Below, piece after piece: positions 40,936-49,894 of a stretch of 49,894 nucleotides of DNA. The notes under the pieces are model-generated. The model ran no database searches and had not been told where the DNA came from. It saw nothing but the letters and a program-made list of their open reading frames with translations. The first letter of the stretch is position 1, and the number at the start of each line of letters is the position of its first letter. The position numbers and the translations under genes were made by a program. The DNA is from CAZFVY01 sp964522665 (GTDB lineage: Bacteria; Verrucomicrobiota; Verrucomicrobiia; Limisphaerales; CAZFVY01): assembly GCA_964522665.1 (NCBI GenBank), contig CAZFVY010000049.1, positions 1 to 49,894 on the forward strand, read 5' to 3'.

Positions 40936-42606
40936 TTAATCGGCGCGATTCGGCCGGAAACCTGTCCCCCGCGCCACGACATCGCGAAATCGCCAACCCA
41001 TCAACGCTGCCGACAGGCCGACGCAGCACCACCCGAACAGGTCTGGATGGTCATGATAAAAAGTCGGCGTCCGCTTCTGTCCGGGCGTCAAGAGCGGGAT
41101 CCGCGCCGCCTTGAAGCCGGCGCCGTAGATGTCGGTCGAGTCGCCAAAATAGACCTCGTGTAACCCACCGTTCGCATCGATCCAGCACGTCAACCCGTTA
41201 TTGGTGCAGCGAACTAACGGCAACCCGTTCTCAACCGCGCGGAAGACCGCCCCGGCCGCCTGTTGCCACTGCGCGGCGCTCTGGCCGAACCAGCCGTCGT
41301 TTGTCAGGTTGAGCAAAAAGTCGGTATCATCCTCAACGCAGGTCGGAGCCAGGTGAGGAAAAACGTCCTCGAAACAAATCAGCACGGAGAATTTTGCCCG
41401 CGGTTCCGACAGTTCGAACCGCGCGGGACGGTCCCCCGGCGTAAACCCACCGTCGATCGGCGTGAGATATTTCAAGAACGGCAGCCAGTCCGCGAGCGGA
41501 ACGTACTCGCCAAAGATCACCAGACGGCGCTTATGATAAACGCCGGCGTACTTGCCGTCGGGGCGGAAGAGGAACGCGCCGTTGAAATAGTTCGTCTTGT
41601 CGCCGCGCGTCTGCGCGTCATCAGCGCCAAAGACCATCCACACGCGGTTCGAGGATATCATATTCGTCATGGCCTCGTAGCTTTCCTCGTCAAAGCTCGG
41701 CAGCGCCGCCTCAGGCCAAACCAGCAGGTCCGGTTTCCCGCTTAAAGCCATCCGGGAGAGTTCCATCAACCCACGAAACCGTGTCGCATTTTCGCGTGGG
41801 TCCCAAATCAGAGTCTGCGGAATGCTCGGCTGCGCCAGCGCCACCTTTAACTCGCGCGTCGTCGCGGGCCGTTGGAAAATCTGATGCAATCCAAAGCCCG
41901 AAACCACGGCGAGAACGACCAGCGGCAGAAACAACTCGGTCGCCCAGCCCATTCGCAACTCGGGCCGCGAGAGGATCCGCGCAACCGCCAGCAGCAGCGA
42001 AACCGAAAACCAAACGACGAGAAACGACACGCCATAGACCCCGGTAACCGCCGCCAATTGAATGACCGGCAACAATTGGTATTGCGAGGCCCCCAGAAAA
42101 TTCCACGGAAACCCCGACAAGAATCGCCCGCGGATCATTTCGAGCGCGACCCAGAGCGCGGCGCAACCCAAGGCCCAAACCCATCCTTCCACCAGATTCA
42201 ACGACGCCAGCCGTCGCGCCAGGCGGAGCCAAGCCGGACCGGCGCCAGGCGCCAGGTCGCGTTCAAGCCAGGGTTGGACGAGCGCGCAACCGCCGCAGAC
42301 CCAGGCCGCCGGGTACAATGCGACATACGCGCTCAATGCCAGCCACCCCACCGCGGCGCCCGCCGGGAACGGCATGAAAAGCAGCCAGTAGAGCGCGACC
42401 AGAAAATGAATCAGCCCCGCGACATACCCGAGCCGAAACGCCTCGCCGCGCGAACTGCCCAAACCCGCCGCCAGCATCACTCCCGGCGCCACCCACGCCA
42501 ATCCAGCCAGCGAAAACTTGGGAAAAGCCGCCGCCAGCAAAAGCCCCCCGGCCACCGCGATCCAATAGCGTGGGCGAGCAAAATACCTGGCCGCGAAAAT
42601 CTGCAA
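40936..42606 (-). CDS. lnt: Apolipoprotein N-acyltransferase
   Basis: This 556-aa enzyme adds the third acyl chain to the N-terminal Cys of lipoproteins in the inner membrane. It has about six N-terminal helices (14-245) followed by a carbon-nitrogen hydrolase domain with the catalytic triad E299 (VWPEAALP), K359 (YHKRRLVIFGEYVP) and C411 (LICFEDVFPHLA). Length and order are standard. The start codon is TTG, with no clear Shine-Dalgarno and no ATG before the first helix, so the N-terminus could be a few residues off. Confidence 0.94.
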   Translation of the reverse strand: MQIFAARYFARPRYWIAVAGGLLLAAAFPKFSLAGLAWVAPGVMLAAGLGSSRGEAFRLGYVAGLIHFLVALYWLLFMPFPAGAAVGWLALSAYVALYPAAWVCGGCALVQPWLERDLAPGAGPAWLRLARRLASLNLVEGWVWALGCAALWVALEMIRGRFLSGFPWNFLGASQYQLLPVIQLAAVTGVYGVSFLVVWFSVSLLLAVARILSRPELRMGWATELFLPLVVLAVVSGFGLHQIFQRPATTRELKVALAQPSIPQTLIWDPRENATRFRGLMELSRMALSGKPDLLVWPEAALPSFDEESYEAMTNMISSNRVWMVFGADDAQTRGDKTNYFNGAFLFRPDGKYAGVYHKRRLVIFGEYVPLADWLPFLKYLTPIDGGFTPGDRPARFELSEPRAKFSVLICFEDVFPHLAPTCVEDDTDFLLNLTNDGWFGQSAAQWQQAAGAVFRAVENGLPLVRCTNNGLTCWIDANGGLHEVYFGDSTDIYGAGFKAARIPLLTPGQKRTPTFYHDHPDLFGWCCVGLSAALMGWRFRDVVARGTGFRPNRAD

Positions 42607-42871
42607 AGCGAAGGCAGCTTGCCGATTTTCCCCGCGCTTTCAAGCGGATCTAGCGCCCGCGCAATTCAGCCGAACGGCCAAAGTGGGAACCGCGAACCAT
42701 TCCGCAACTCCCGATCTCCCGGGTCGAATCCCCCGGTATTCCCCTACTATCTCCTCGCCCGCGCGGAGCAGCGCCACTTCATTCTCCACAATTCTTGGTT
42801 CTGCCCGATAAATTGCCTTTTCTCGCGACGGGCATCCCCGTTAATCTCGGGGAACCGAGAAAGCCTATCCT

Positions 42872-43816
42872 ATGAAAACCATCTCCATCGGTCAGAGCCA
42901 GCTACAATCGAGTCGGCTCGCGTACGGTTGCTGGCGGATCGCGGGTACCTGGGACCCGGCGGAGGTGTCGCCCGAGCGGGCGGCGCACGGGCGTGCCGCG
43001 GTGATCGCGGCGTACGAGGCGGGCTACACGCTGTTCGATCACGCGGACATTTATTGCCACGGCGAAGGCGAACGGATCTTCGGCCAGGCGCTCGGCGAAA
43101 TCGCCGGTATGAGGGACCGCGTCGTCATTGCGACCAAATGCGGCATCCGCAAAGCCGGCGACCCCGAATCACACGCTCCGTACCGCTACGATTCTTCGGC
43201 CGCGCACATCGTCTGGTCCTGCGAGCAATCGCTCCGCCGCCTGGACGTCGGCACGATCGATATTTACCAGTTGCACCGTCCCGACTATCTGGCCGACCCC
43301 GCGGAGGTGGCTCAGGCGTTCACCGAGCTGCGCCAAGCCGGCAAGGTCCGGGAGTTCGGCGTCAGCAATTTCACGCCCGCGCAAGTTGCCCAGCTCCGCA
43401 AAGCGTGCCCGATGCCGCTCCTCGTGCATCAAGTGGAGATCAGCCTGCACAAATTGGCCTGCCTCAACGACGGGACGCTCGATCAGTGCTTGCAGGAGAA
43501 AATGACCCCGCTTGCGTGGAGTCCCCTCGGCGCCGGAAAGATCTGCAGCACGGGGCCGATCGACATGCAAAGCCCGGATCACGCCCAGCGCCAAAAGCTG
43601 CGGGACGTGCTGGATGAAATCGCCCGCGGTCACGGCGTGACCCGCGGCGTGGTCGCCCTCGCCTGGCTGCTCCGCCACCCGGCCGGCATCGTACCGATCA
43701 TCGGCTCGACCAATCCCGAACGAATCCAGGAAAACGCGAAGGCCGATTCCTTGGAGCTCACCCGTTATGAGTGGTACCGCCTCCTTGAGGCCGCCGTCGG
43801 CCACCGGCTGGCGTAG
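42872..43816 (+). CDS. Aldo/keto reductase, YdhF-like
   Basis: This 314-aa NADPH-dependent oxidoreductase of the AKR fold shows the catalytic tetrad: Asp and Tyr in FDHADIYCHGEGERIFGQAL, Lys in VVIATKCGI, His in IYQLHRPDYL. Cofactor site residues follow in the C-terminal part (SPLGAGKI, IVPIIGSTNPERIQEN). It is close to the E. coli YdhF group. Substrate unknown. It sits 51 bp before agmatine deiminase in the same direction; functional link not evident. Confidence 0.93.
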   Translation: MKTISIGQSQLQSSRLAYGCWRIAGTWDPAEVSPERAAHGRAAVIAAYEAGYTLFDHADIYCHGEGERIFGQALGEIAGMRDRVVIATKCGIRKAGDPESHAPYRYDSSAAHIVWSCEQSLRRLDVGTIDIYQLHRPDYLADPAEVAQAFTELRQAGKVREFGVSNFTPAQVAQLRKACPMPLLVHQVEISLHKLACLNDGTLDQCLQEKMTPLAWSPLGAGKICSTGPIDMQSPDHAQRQKLRDVLDEIARGHGVTRGVVALAWLLRHPAGIVPIIGSTNPERIQENAKADSLELTRYEWYRLLEAAVGHRLA

Positions 43817-43867
43817 CGGCCCCTTAAAGGATTGACGAACCCGCCAATTCCGATCACCAGTTAACCG

Positions 43868-44911
43868 ATGCTTCCTCCCGCCGTAATGGGTTACCGGATG
43901 CCGGCCGAATGGGAGCCGCACGCCGGCACCTGGTTTTCGTGGCCCCGCCCCGAGGGCATCAGCTTTCCCGGCCGTTACGAGATCGCGCCGCCCATTCTCG
44001 CCGAGTTGATTCGGCGACTGGTCGAAGTCGAAACCGTCAACATCAACGTCTGGAATGGCGCGATGGAGGCGGAGGTCCGCGGCGTGCTGGAACGCCACAA
44101 TGTCCCTCTCAAGGCCGTCCACTTTCACTATTTTCCGTCCTATGAACCGTGGTGCCGCGATCACGGGCCGATTTTCCTGGTCCGGGAACACGCCGGCCAG
44201 CACGAGCGGGCGATCGTCGATTGGGGTTACAACGCGTGGGGCGGCAAGTACCCGCCCTACGACCTCGACGACGCGGTGCCCGAACACGTCGCCCGCCTCC
44301 GCCTCTTGCCACTCTTTTCGCCCGGCATCGTAATGGAAGGCGGCTCCATCGATGTCAATGGCCAAGGTACCTTAATCACGACCGAAGCGTGCCTGCTCAA
44401 CCCCAACCGCAATCCGCACCTCTCGCAAGCTGAGATCGAACGGTACCTGCGCGAGTTCCTGGGGGTGGACCAAATCCTTTGGCTGGGTGAAGGGATCGAA
44501 GGCGACGACACCGACGGGCATGTGGATGACCTCACCCGCTTCGTCAGCCCGACGACCGTCGTGACGGTGGTCGAGGAAGACCCGGCCGATCCGAACTATT
44601 CCATTCTGCAGGACAACCTGCACCGCTTGACCGCGTTCCGCGACCGCGAAGGCCAGCCGTTGCGCGTGGTCGAATTGCCGACGCCGGGCGTCGTGGAATA
44701 CGACGGCCAGCGTTTGCCGGCCAGTTACGCGAATTTCTACATCGCCAACGGCATCGTCCTGGCGCCAACGTTCCGGAGCCCGAACGACCCGCTGGCCCTC
44801 GCCGTCCTGCAGGCTGTATTTCCCAATCGCATCGTCATGGGGGTCGATTCGACCGATCTTATCTGGGGTCTCGGTTCGTTCCACTGCCTGACGCAGCAGG
44901 AGCCGCTTTGA
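43868..44911 (+). CDS. aguA: Agmatine deiminase
   Basis: This 347-aa member of the guanidino-group-modifying family converts agmatine to N-carbamoylputrescine and ammonia. Family marks: MPAEWEPHAGTWFSWP, YEPWCRDHGPIFLV, WGYNAWGGKYPPYDLD, MEGGSIDVNGQGTLITTEAC, EGDDTDGHVDDLTRFV with acid and His residues, and the nucleophile C340 in GSFHCLTQQEP. All catalytic residues appear present. No aguB (N-carbamoylputrescine amidase) is adjacent. The start at MLPPAVMGYRMP fits the family N-terminus. Confidence 0.96.
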   Translation: MLPPAVMGYRMPAEWEPHAGTWFSWPRPEGISFPGRYEIAPPILAELIRRLVEVETVNINVWNGAMEAEVRGVLERHNVPLKAVHFHYFPSYEPWCRDHGPIFLVREHAGQHERAIVDWGYNAWGGKYPPYDLDDAVPEHVARLRLLPLFSPGIVMEGGSIDVNGQGTLITTEACLLNPNRNPHLSQAEIERYLREFLGVDQILWLGEGIEGDDTDGHVDDLTRFVSPTTVVTVVEEDPADPNYSILQDNLHRLTAFRDREGQPLRVVELPTPGVVEYDGQRLPASYANFYIANGIVLAPTFRSPNDPLALAVLQAVFPNRIVMGVDSTDLIWGLGSFHCLTQQEPL

Positions 44912-45061
44912 GCCACGCGTGAACCGGCCTGCCGACCTTCCAGCCGCGGGCGGGAGCCGCGCCGGCGCCAGGCCCGCGTCCCGGTCGAAACGGTTGGACG
45001 AGATGATGTTGCCTTGCGTCCGCCGACGGGCTACGGCAAATTCCGAGCGCTTGGCCCCATC

Positions 45062-46666
45062 ATGATCGATTACTCCCAGCTCAGCCGAGAAGAGTTGATC
45101 GCGCAACTCGCCCCACTCGAGAAACGCATCGCCGTCGCGGAGGAAGCGATGCGCGAATCAGGGCTGCCCCGCCAGCTGCAGGACCTCAAAGCCGCCCTCG
45201 ACGCGCACTCAATCGTCGCGGTCACCGACGCGCGCGGCAAGATCACCTACGTCAACGACAAGTTCTGCGAGATCTCCAAATACTCGCGGAACGAACTCCT
45301 CGGCCAGGATCACCGCATCATTAATTCCGGCCGCCATCCGAAGACTTTCTTTAAGGAACTCTGGGGCGCCATCACTCACGGAAAGATTTGGCAAGGCGAC
45401 ATCTGCAATCGGGCCAAAGATGGCAGTCTTTACTGGGTAGCCACCACGATTTTTCCGTTCCTCGACGCGGCGGGGAAGCCCTACCAATACATCGCGATCC
45501 GAACCGATATCACCGAACGGGTCCGATCACAGCAGGCGCTCTCGCACTTCGCCGCGATCGTCGAATCTTCGGACGACGCCATTATCGGCAAAACCTTGGA
45601 CGGGATCATCACCAGTTGGAACCCCGGGGCCGAGGAGACGTTTGGCTATACCGCCGCCGAAACGATTGGCCGGTCGATCCTCATGTTGATCCCGCCCGAA
45701 CGCGCCGCGGAGGAACCGGAAATCCTGGCGCGAATCGCGGGCGGCGAGCGCGTCCGGCATTTCGACGCGGTTAGAATCCGCAAGGACGGCCGCGCGATTA
45801 ATGTCGCGGTGACCATTTCTCCGATCCGAGACGCCGACGGCCGCGTTGTCGGCGCCTCAAAGATCGCCCGGGACGTGACCGAGCGCATTCGCGACGCCAA
45901 ACGGCTCACGGAATTGGCGCAGAGCGTGGCGGAAAAGAACAAGGAACTCGAAGCGATCGTTTACGTGGCGTCGCACGATCTGCGTTCGCCCCTGGTGAAC
46001 ATTCAGGGATTCAGCCGGGAACTCGCGCGCGCGTGCGACCAACTCCAGTCCGCGCTGCGCCAACTGGCGCCAGGATTGCTTGAGTCGCCCGCATTAAGGC
46101 TGCTCCTGGCGGAGGACATTCCCGAGGCGGTCGAGTTCATCCTCGCGGGAGCGGCGAAGATCGACTCGCTCCTGACCGGCCTGCTGCGCTTCTCGCGCCT
46201 CGGCCGCGCCGCGTTGGACATCGGCCCGCTCGATCTTAACGCCATGATGGTCAACATTGTCCAGGCGATGGAGTATCAGTTGCAAGCCGCCGGAGCCATC
46301 ATTACCGTGGAAAACCTTCCAGGGTGCCGCGGCGACGCCACGCAGATCAATCAAGTCTTTTCCAACCTGATCGACAACGCGATCAAGTACCGCCACCCCG
46401 ACCGCCCGTGCGCGATCCGAATTTTCGGACGGACGGAGGCCCGTCGCGCCATCTATGGCGTGGCCGACAACGGAATCGGGATCGCCCCGACTCATCAAAC
46501 CAAAGTGTTCGAGATATTCCACCGCCTCAACCCAAGCCAGGGTGAAGGTGAAGGGCTGGGATTGACGATCGCGCAACGGGCCTTGGAACGCCAGGACGGG
46601 AAGATTTGGGTCGAGTCCGAACCCGGGCAAGGGAGCACGTTTTTTGTTTCTCTTCCCGCCAATTAA
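45062..46666 (+). CDS. PAS-PAS sensor histidine kinase, soluble
   Basis: This 534-aa protein has a short coiled coil (1-45), PAS1 at about 45-155 (ITYVNDKFCEISKYSRNELLGQDHRI), PAS2 at about 160-280, HisKA with H305 (VYVASHDLRSPLVNIQGFSREL) and HATPase (NLIDNAIKYRHPD, DNGIGIAP, GEGLGLTIAQRA). No membrane helix, so it is cytoplasmic. The HDLRSPL H-box is the bacteriophytochrome-like class. It precedes a lone receiver (24 bp), the usual partner arrangement for such kinases. Confidence 0.94.
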   Translation: MIDYSQLSREELIAQLAPLEKRIAVAEEAMRESGLPRQLQDLKAALDAHSIVAVTDARGKITYVNDKFCEISKYSRNELLGQDHRIINSGRHPKTFFKELWGAITHGKIWQGDICNRAKDGSLYWVATTIFPFLDAAGKPYQYIAIRTDITERVRSQQALSHFAAIVESSDDAIIGKTLDGIITSWNPGAEETFGYTAAETIGRSILMLIPPERAAEEPEILARIAGGERVRHFDAVRIRKDGRAINVAVTISPIRDADGRVVGASKIARDVTERIRDAKRLTELAQSVAEKNKELEAIVYVASHDLRSPLVNIQGFSRELARACDQLQSALRQLAPGLLESPALRLLLAEDIPEAVEFILAGAAKIDSLLTGLLRFSRLGRAALDIGPLDLNAMMVNIVQAMEYQLQAAGAIITVENLPGCRGDATQINQVFSNLIDNAIKYRHPDRPCAIRIFGRTEARRAIYGVADNGIGIAPTHQTKVFEIFHRLNPSQGEGEGLGLTIAQRALERQDGKIWVESEPGQGSTFFVSLPAN

Positions 46667-46690
46667 CGGTTAACTGTGCGTACATCTTTT

Positions 46691-47125
46691 ATGACGAAGG
46701 AAGTCGTAATCCTCATTGCGGACGATGACGCTGGGCACGCTAGACTTATCGAGAAAAACCTCACGCGGGCCGGGCTGCACAATCGAATTCAAAGGTTCCA
46801 GAACGGGCAGGAAGCGCTCGATTTCTTTTTTGCGCCAGCCGGGGCCACCCCACCCGATCTCAATGCCTCGTACCTCTTGCTCCTGGACATTCGGATGCCC
46901 AAGGTCGATGGCATCGAAGTGCTCCGGCGCATAAAGTCCGACGCCCGCCTGCGGAAATTACCGGTGATCATGCTTACCACCACCGACGATCCGCGCGAGG
47001 TCGAGCGCTGCCATGATTTGGGCTGCAACAACTATTTGGTCAAGCCGGTGGACTACGACAGGTTTGGCGAGGCCATCAAGAATCTTGGCCTTTTCATCGC
47101 GTTGGTTGAGGCGCCGACGATTTAG
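46691..47125 (+). CDS. Single-domain response regulator, Rcp1-like
   Basis: This 144-aa receiver has ILIADDDAGHARLIEKNL at the N-terminus, phospho-acceptor D66 (LLLLDIRMPKVDG), MLTTTDDPREVERC and Lys in NYLVKPVDYDRF. There is no output domain. Long receivers of this type (with the extended alpha4 loop) are typical partners of phytochrome-like kinases such as the upstream gene. I start at ATG; a GTG five codons upstream is also open. Confidence 0.94.
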   Translation: MTKEVVILIADDDAGHARLIEKNLTRAGLHNRIQRFQNGQEALDFFFAPAGATPPDLNASYLLLLDIRMPKVDGIEVLRRIKSDARLRKLPVIMLTTTDDPREVERCHDLGCNNYLVKPVDYDRFGEAIKNLGLFIALVEAPTI

Positions 47126-47246
47126 CCGTGCGAAACTTGTCTCGGGTCATCAGCCACGCGGCACGGCTCACCGGCGGGCGACGTTTTGGCCATCGTTCCG
47201 ATGATCAGAGTCCAACCAGCCACGGACTGGACGGCGGCGGACTAAC

Positions 47247-48707
47247 ATGACCACCGCCTCCTCAAAAGCCGCTCCCCGGGCAGGTCAGCCGGAAGCGGTC
47301 GTCCTGGTGGTTGATGACGACCACGCGCTGACGCGCTTAATTCAACGCATCCTGCAACGCGAGGGATTCACGACCGCCAGCGCCGGCTCGGGGCAGGAAG
47401 CCGCCGCGTGGCTCGCCGGTAATCGCGCCAGCCTCATGTTGTTGGATTTGAAGCTCCGCGACGTCGAGGGGCGGGACCTCATCCGCCGGTTGGTGAACGA
47501 ACGCCATTCGCTGCCGTTCATCGTCATTACGGGGCAAGGTGATGAGCGCGTCGCGGTTGAAATGATGAAGCAAGGCGCGATGGACTACCTCGTCAAAGAT
47601 GTCAATTTCCTGCAGTTCCTGCCCGAGGTCGTCCGCCGGGCTTTGGACCAAATCGATAAGGAGGTCCGCCTCGCCGCCGCCGAAGAACAAGCCCGCCTCG
47701 GCCAAACCATCATCGAGCAAGGTTCCAATGCCGTGCTCGTCACCAACGCGAATACGGACGAGCCGCGCGTGGTTTACGTCAATCCCGCGCTCACCCGATT
47801 GACCGGACTCCCCGCGGCGGAGTTAATCGGAATCCCGGCGACCGCGCTCGACGCGCTGGGTCCGCCCGGATCGGAATTGCGCCGCGCGCTGGCCGAGCAG
47901 CGCGCGTTCTCCGGCGAATGCGCCCTCCACAGCCGAGATGGCGAGCGGCGCATCGTCGATTGCCATGTGACCCCTGTGCTCGACGGCGCCGGGAAACGCA
48001 CCCATTGGGCGACGATCCTGCGCGACGTCACCGCGAACAAGCGCCTGGAGCAAGAAGTGCTCACCATCAGTGAGAGCGAGCAGCGCCGCATCGGGCAGGA
48101 TCTGCACGATGGCCTCGGCCAGCATCTGGCGGGCATCGAACTGATGAGCCAGGTCCTGGAACAGCGCCTCCGCAAGAAGCCCAAAGCCGACGCGGAAGCC
48201 GAGCAGGCCGATCGCATCAGCCGGCACGTGCGGGAAGCGATCCAGCAGACGCGCATGTTGGCCCGCGGACTCTCTCCGGTAGGCCTTGAGGCGGACGGTC
48301 TGATGGGCGCGCTCCGGCAACTGGCCCGCAACACGGAATCAATCTTCCAGGTCGCCTGCCAATTTGAGTGCGATCCGCCGGTGCTGGTCGCGGATCACGA
48401 CGCGTCCACTCACCTCTTTCGCATCGCTCAGGAGGCCGTTTCCAACGCGATCAAGCATGGCCGCGCCAAAACGATTCTGATCGAATTGCAGGGCGGCCCG
48501 CGAAACCTCGTCTTGCGCGTGAGCGACCAGGGCGCCGGCTTCCCCAAGGAAACCTCCGGCCCGCCCGGCATGGGCCTGCGGATCATGCAATACCGCGCGG
48601 GGATGCTCGGCGGTTCGCTGAGCATCGAGCGCCCACCGAACGGAGGCGTTCGCATCGTTTGCGCCGTGGAGCAGCCCGTCGCAAATTCCCCACCGAGCCT
48701 GCCATGA
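47247..48707 (+). CDS. Receiver-PAS-NarX-type hybrid histidine kinase
   Basis: This 486-aa cytoplasmic protein has a receiver at about 15-135 with D67 (LMLLDLKLRDVEG), a PAS domain at about 155-265, and a HisKA_3 kinase with H287 in RRIGQDLHDGLGQHLAGIEL and a HATPase of NarX/UhpB type (AQEAVSNAIKHGRA, GMGLRIMQYRAGMLGG). The N-terminal receiver would let another kinase set its activity. The stop overlaps the start of the NarL-type regulator by 4 bp, so these two form a cognate pair. Confidence 0.94.
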   Translation: MTTASSKAAPRAGQPEAVVLVVDDDHALTRLIQRILQREGFTTASAGSGQEAAAWLAGNRASLMLLDLKLRDVEGRDLIRRLVNERHSLPFIVITGQGDERVAVEMMKQGAMDYLVKDVNFLQFLPEVVRRALDQIDKEVRLAAAEEQARLGQTIIEQGSNAVLVTNANTDEPRVVYVNPALTRLTGLPAAELIGIPATALDALGPPGSELRRALAEQRAFSGECALHSRDGERRIVDCHVTPVLDGAGKRTHWATILRDVTANKRLEQEVLTISESEQRRIGQDLHDGLGQHLAGIELMSQVLEQRLRKKPKADAEAEQADRISRHVREAIQQTRMLARGLSPVGLEADGLMGALRQLARNTESIFQVACQFECDPPVLVADHDASTHLFRIAQEAVSNAIKHGRAKTILIELQGGPRNLVLRVSDQGAGFPKETSGPPGMGLRIMQYRAGMLGGSLSIERPPNGGVRIVCAVEQPVANSPPSLP

Positions 48708-49384
48708 GCGCCAAAGCCAAAACCAAGATCGCCAAAACCAAACTCCTTATCGTCGATGATCATCCGATGATGCGGCAGGGGCTGGCTCTCCTCATTAATG
48801 AAGAGCCGGATTTGACGGTTTGCGGCGAGGCGGGCGACGCCGCGCAAGCCATGGCCGCCGTCGCGGCGTCCAAACCCGATTTGGTTCTGGCGGACGTCTC
48901 CCTCGGCGGCAAGAGCGGATTGGAGCTGGTCAAAGACCTCCAGGCGCTTCATCCGGGTCTGCCCGTTTTGATTATTTCCATGCACGACGAGTCGATCTAC
49001 GCGGAACGCGTGTTGCGCGCGGGCGCCCGCGGCTACATCATGAAACAGGAAGGCGGCAAGAAGATGTTGCAGGCGATTCGACACATCCTGGCCGGCCAAA
49101 TCTATGTCAGCGAAAAGATGTCCGCCTTGATTCTGGAGATTTTTTCCGGCAGCCGAGCCCGCGGCTCCCGCTCACCGGTCCAGCAACTGACCGACCGCGA
49201 ATTCGAGGTTTTCCAACTAATCGGCGCCGGCAAGGGGACGCGAGAGATCGCGGAGCGGCTGCATCTGAGCGTCAAAACCGTCGAAGTCCATCGGATCCAC
49301 ATCAAGGAAAAGCTGCAACTCACGACCGGCTCGGAGGTCATCCGCTACGCCGTCCGTTGGGTCGAGTCGCAGGGCAATGGTTAG
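48704..49384 (+). CDS. NarL/FixJ-family response regulator
   Basis: This 226-aa protein has a basic N-terminus, a receiver with D64 (PDLVLADVSLGGKSGL) and a LuxR-type helix-turn-helix (LTDREFEVFQLIGAGKGTRE, LHLSVKTVEVHRIHIKEKL). It is the likely target of the kinase upstream (4-bp overlap). With the PAS kinase and lone receiver it makes a four-gene phosphorelay-like cassette. Target genes are not evident; no chemotaxis or pilus gene adjoins. Confidence 0.95.
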   Translation: MSAKAKTKIAKTKLLIVDDHPMMRQGLALLINEEPDLTVCGEAGDAAQAMAAVAASKPDLVLADVSLGGKSGLELVKDLQALHPGLPVLIISMHDESIYAERVLRAGARGYIMKQEGGKKMLQAIRHILAGQIYVSEKMSALILEIFSGSRARGSRSPVQQLTDREFEVFQLIGAGKGTREIAERLHLSVKTVEVHRIHIKEKLQLTTGSEVIRYAVRWVESQGNG

Positions 49385-49610
49385 CCCTCGCGGGGACCTC
49401 ACGCCGGCTCCGCGATGGGAAGCTTAGCCGAGCTAGGAAAAACGCTTAACTCGAATTAGCGCCCCGCCTGATTGGCAGGAAACCTGGGCAAGGTAGGCTC
49501 TGCCTATCATGAACGCCTTGCTTGCCCGATCCAGTTGTCAGCGTGGCGCGGAGTCAGCCGGAAGTCTTCCCGACGGCGCTCCTAACCCGTTCTCCGTCCT
49601 GCCACCACGC

Positions 49611-49894
49611 CTAAATCGTCTTAAACTTCTTACCGAGAAGTCCGGCGCGCGGGAGAAGCCGATTTCTCCCCAGATGGAAGAGTTGTTGCGACACACGGAC
49701 GCCGTTTGCCGCTGGGGACTGAACGAATAAGTCCCCGCCCGCTGGCACTCCGGCGAAATAGATGAGGTGCAACACGCCGCTCGAATCGACGACCATCTGG
49801 GGCTGAAGGCCGCCGTTTGGAACGGGCAACCGCAGTACACTGTCATCGGGCGGATCAAAACCGGCCACCGGTGGGCACTTCAAAACCGGCCAGT
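49611..49894 (-). pseudogene. Sialidase-like protein fragment at the window edge
   Basis: The frame is open from the right edge and reads SVLRLPVPNGGLQPQMVVDS and VLHLIYFAGVPAGGDLF. I recall this block from exo-alpha-sialidase-like repeat proteins of Planctomycetes and Verrucomicrobia. After GDLF the expected continuation (YVRS...F) is missing, and the frame ends within about 40 unlike residues, so it is either a degraded gene or a coincidental tail. The direct repeat GGCCGGTTTTGA occurs twice, near 49880 and 49856. Start outside the window. Confidence 0.4.

Noticed and set aside
49509..49730. 73-aa plus-strand ORF after the NarL regulator
   Set aside because: It has no domain and a composition unlike neighbours, and it overlaps the sialidase-like fragment on the other strand.

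Overview
The window looks like a GC-rich chromosome segment of a Verrucomicrobiota member, probably from the Pedosphaera/Limisphaerales side. This is inferred from gene content, because no rRNA or tRNA is present. The strongest hints are a pseudopilin with an N-terminal [20 protein letters not shown] helix and a C-terminal H-x9-DG motif, a trio of verrucomicrobial-style pilin-like proteins, many secreted c-type cytochromes, and many starts with no clear Shine-Dalgarno. No prophage, insertion sequence or CRISPR array was seen.

Layout. Bases 1-2700 hold a flagellin locus on the minus strand: a short flagellin, then a 72-aa gene coupled to a TPR gene that runs off the left edge. Between and upstream of them lie several related 5' leader modules, each with a GGA-loop hairpin and a GGA-type ribosome binding site, plus a very good sigma-28 promoter. 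Bases 2718-5854 carry an exported molybdenum hydroxylase pair (IorA/IorB type) and a glycine-rich RNA-binding protein. Bases 6674-10549 carry a pseudopilin and a minus-strand trio: monohaem cytochrome, outer-membrane porin, dihaem cytochrome. Bases 11127-12680 hold two small Ala/Gly-rich proteins ending in VTA, one behind a sigma-28-like -10 box.

Bases 13185-22263 form one tight nine-gene minus-strand operon: YceI lipocalin, polyprenyl diphosphate synthase, ABC permease, ABC ATPase, a haem-copper oxidase-superfamily catalytic subunit, a four-helix membrane protein, an MFS-like 12-helix domain fused to a CcoO-like dihaem cytochrome, an OmpR-type regulator and its sensor kinase. The catalytic subunit keeps five of the six canonical histidines, has Glu in place of the helix VI copper ligand, and has no tyrosine in helix VII. 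It therefore looks like a nitric-oxide-reductase-like or otherwise non-standard enzyme rather than a normal cbb3 oxidase. This operon and the flagellin leader array are the best candidates for undescribed biology here.

Bases 22376-33246 carry housekeeping and envelope genes: an NAPE-PLD-like metallo-hydrolase, a two-subunit class I fumarase, three pilin-like genes, pyrR-pyrB, Mrp, and a cysteine-desulfurase homologue in which the PLP lysine is replaced by arginine. Bases 33454-44911 are mostly single genes: LACTB-like serine hydrolase, YjbQ, ceramidase-like hydrolase, transglutaminase-like protein, DUF1223 protein, apolipoprotein N-acyltransferase, aldo/keto reductase and agmatine deiminase. 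Bases 45062-49384 are a four-gene signalling cassette (PAS kinase, single-domain receiver, receiver-PAS-NarX-type kinase, NarL-type regulator). The right edge holds the fragment of a sialidase-like reading frame.
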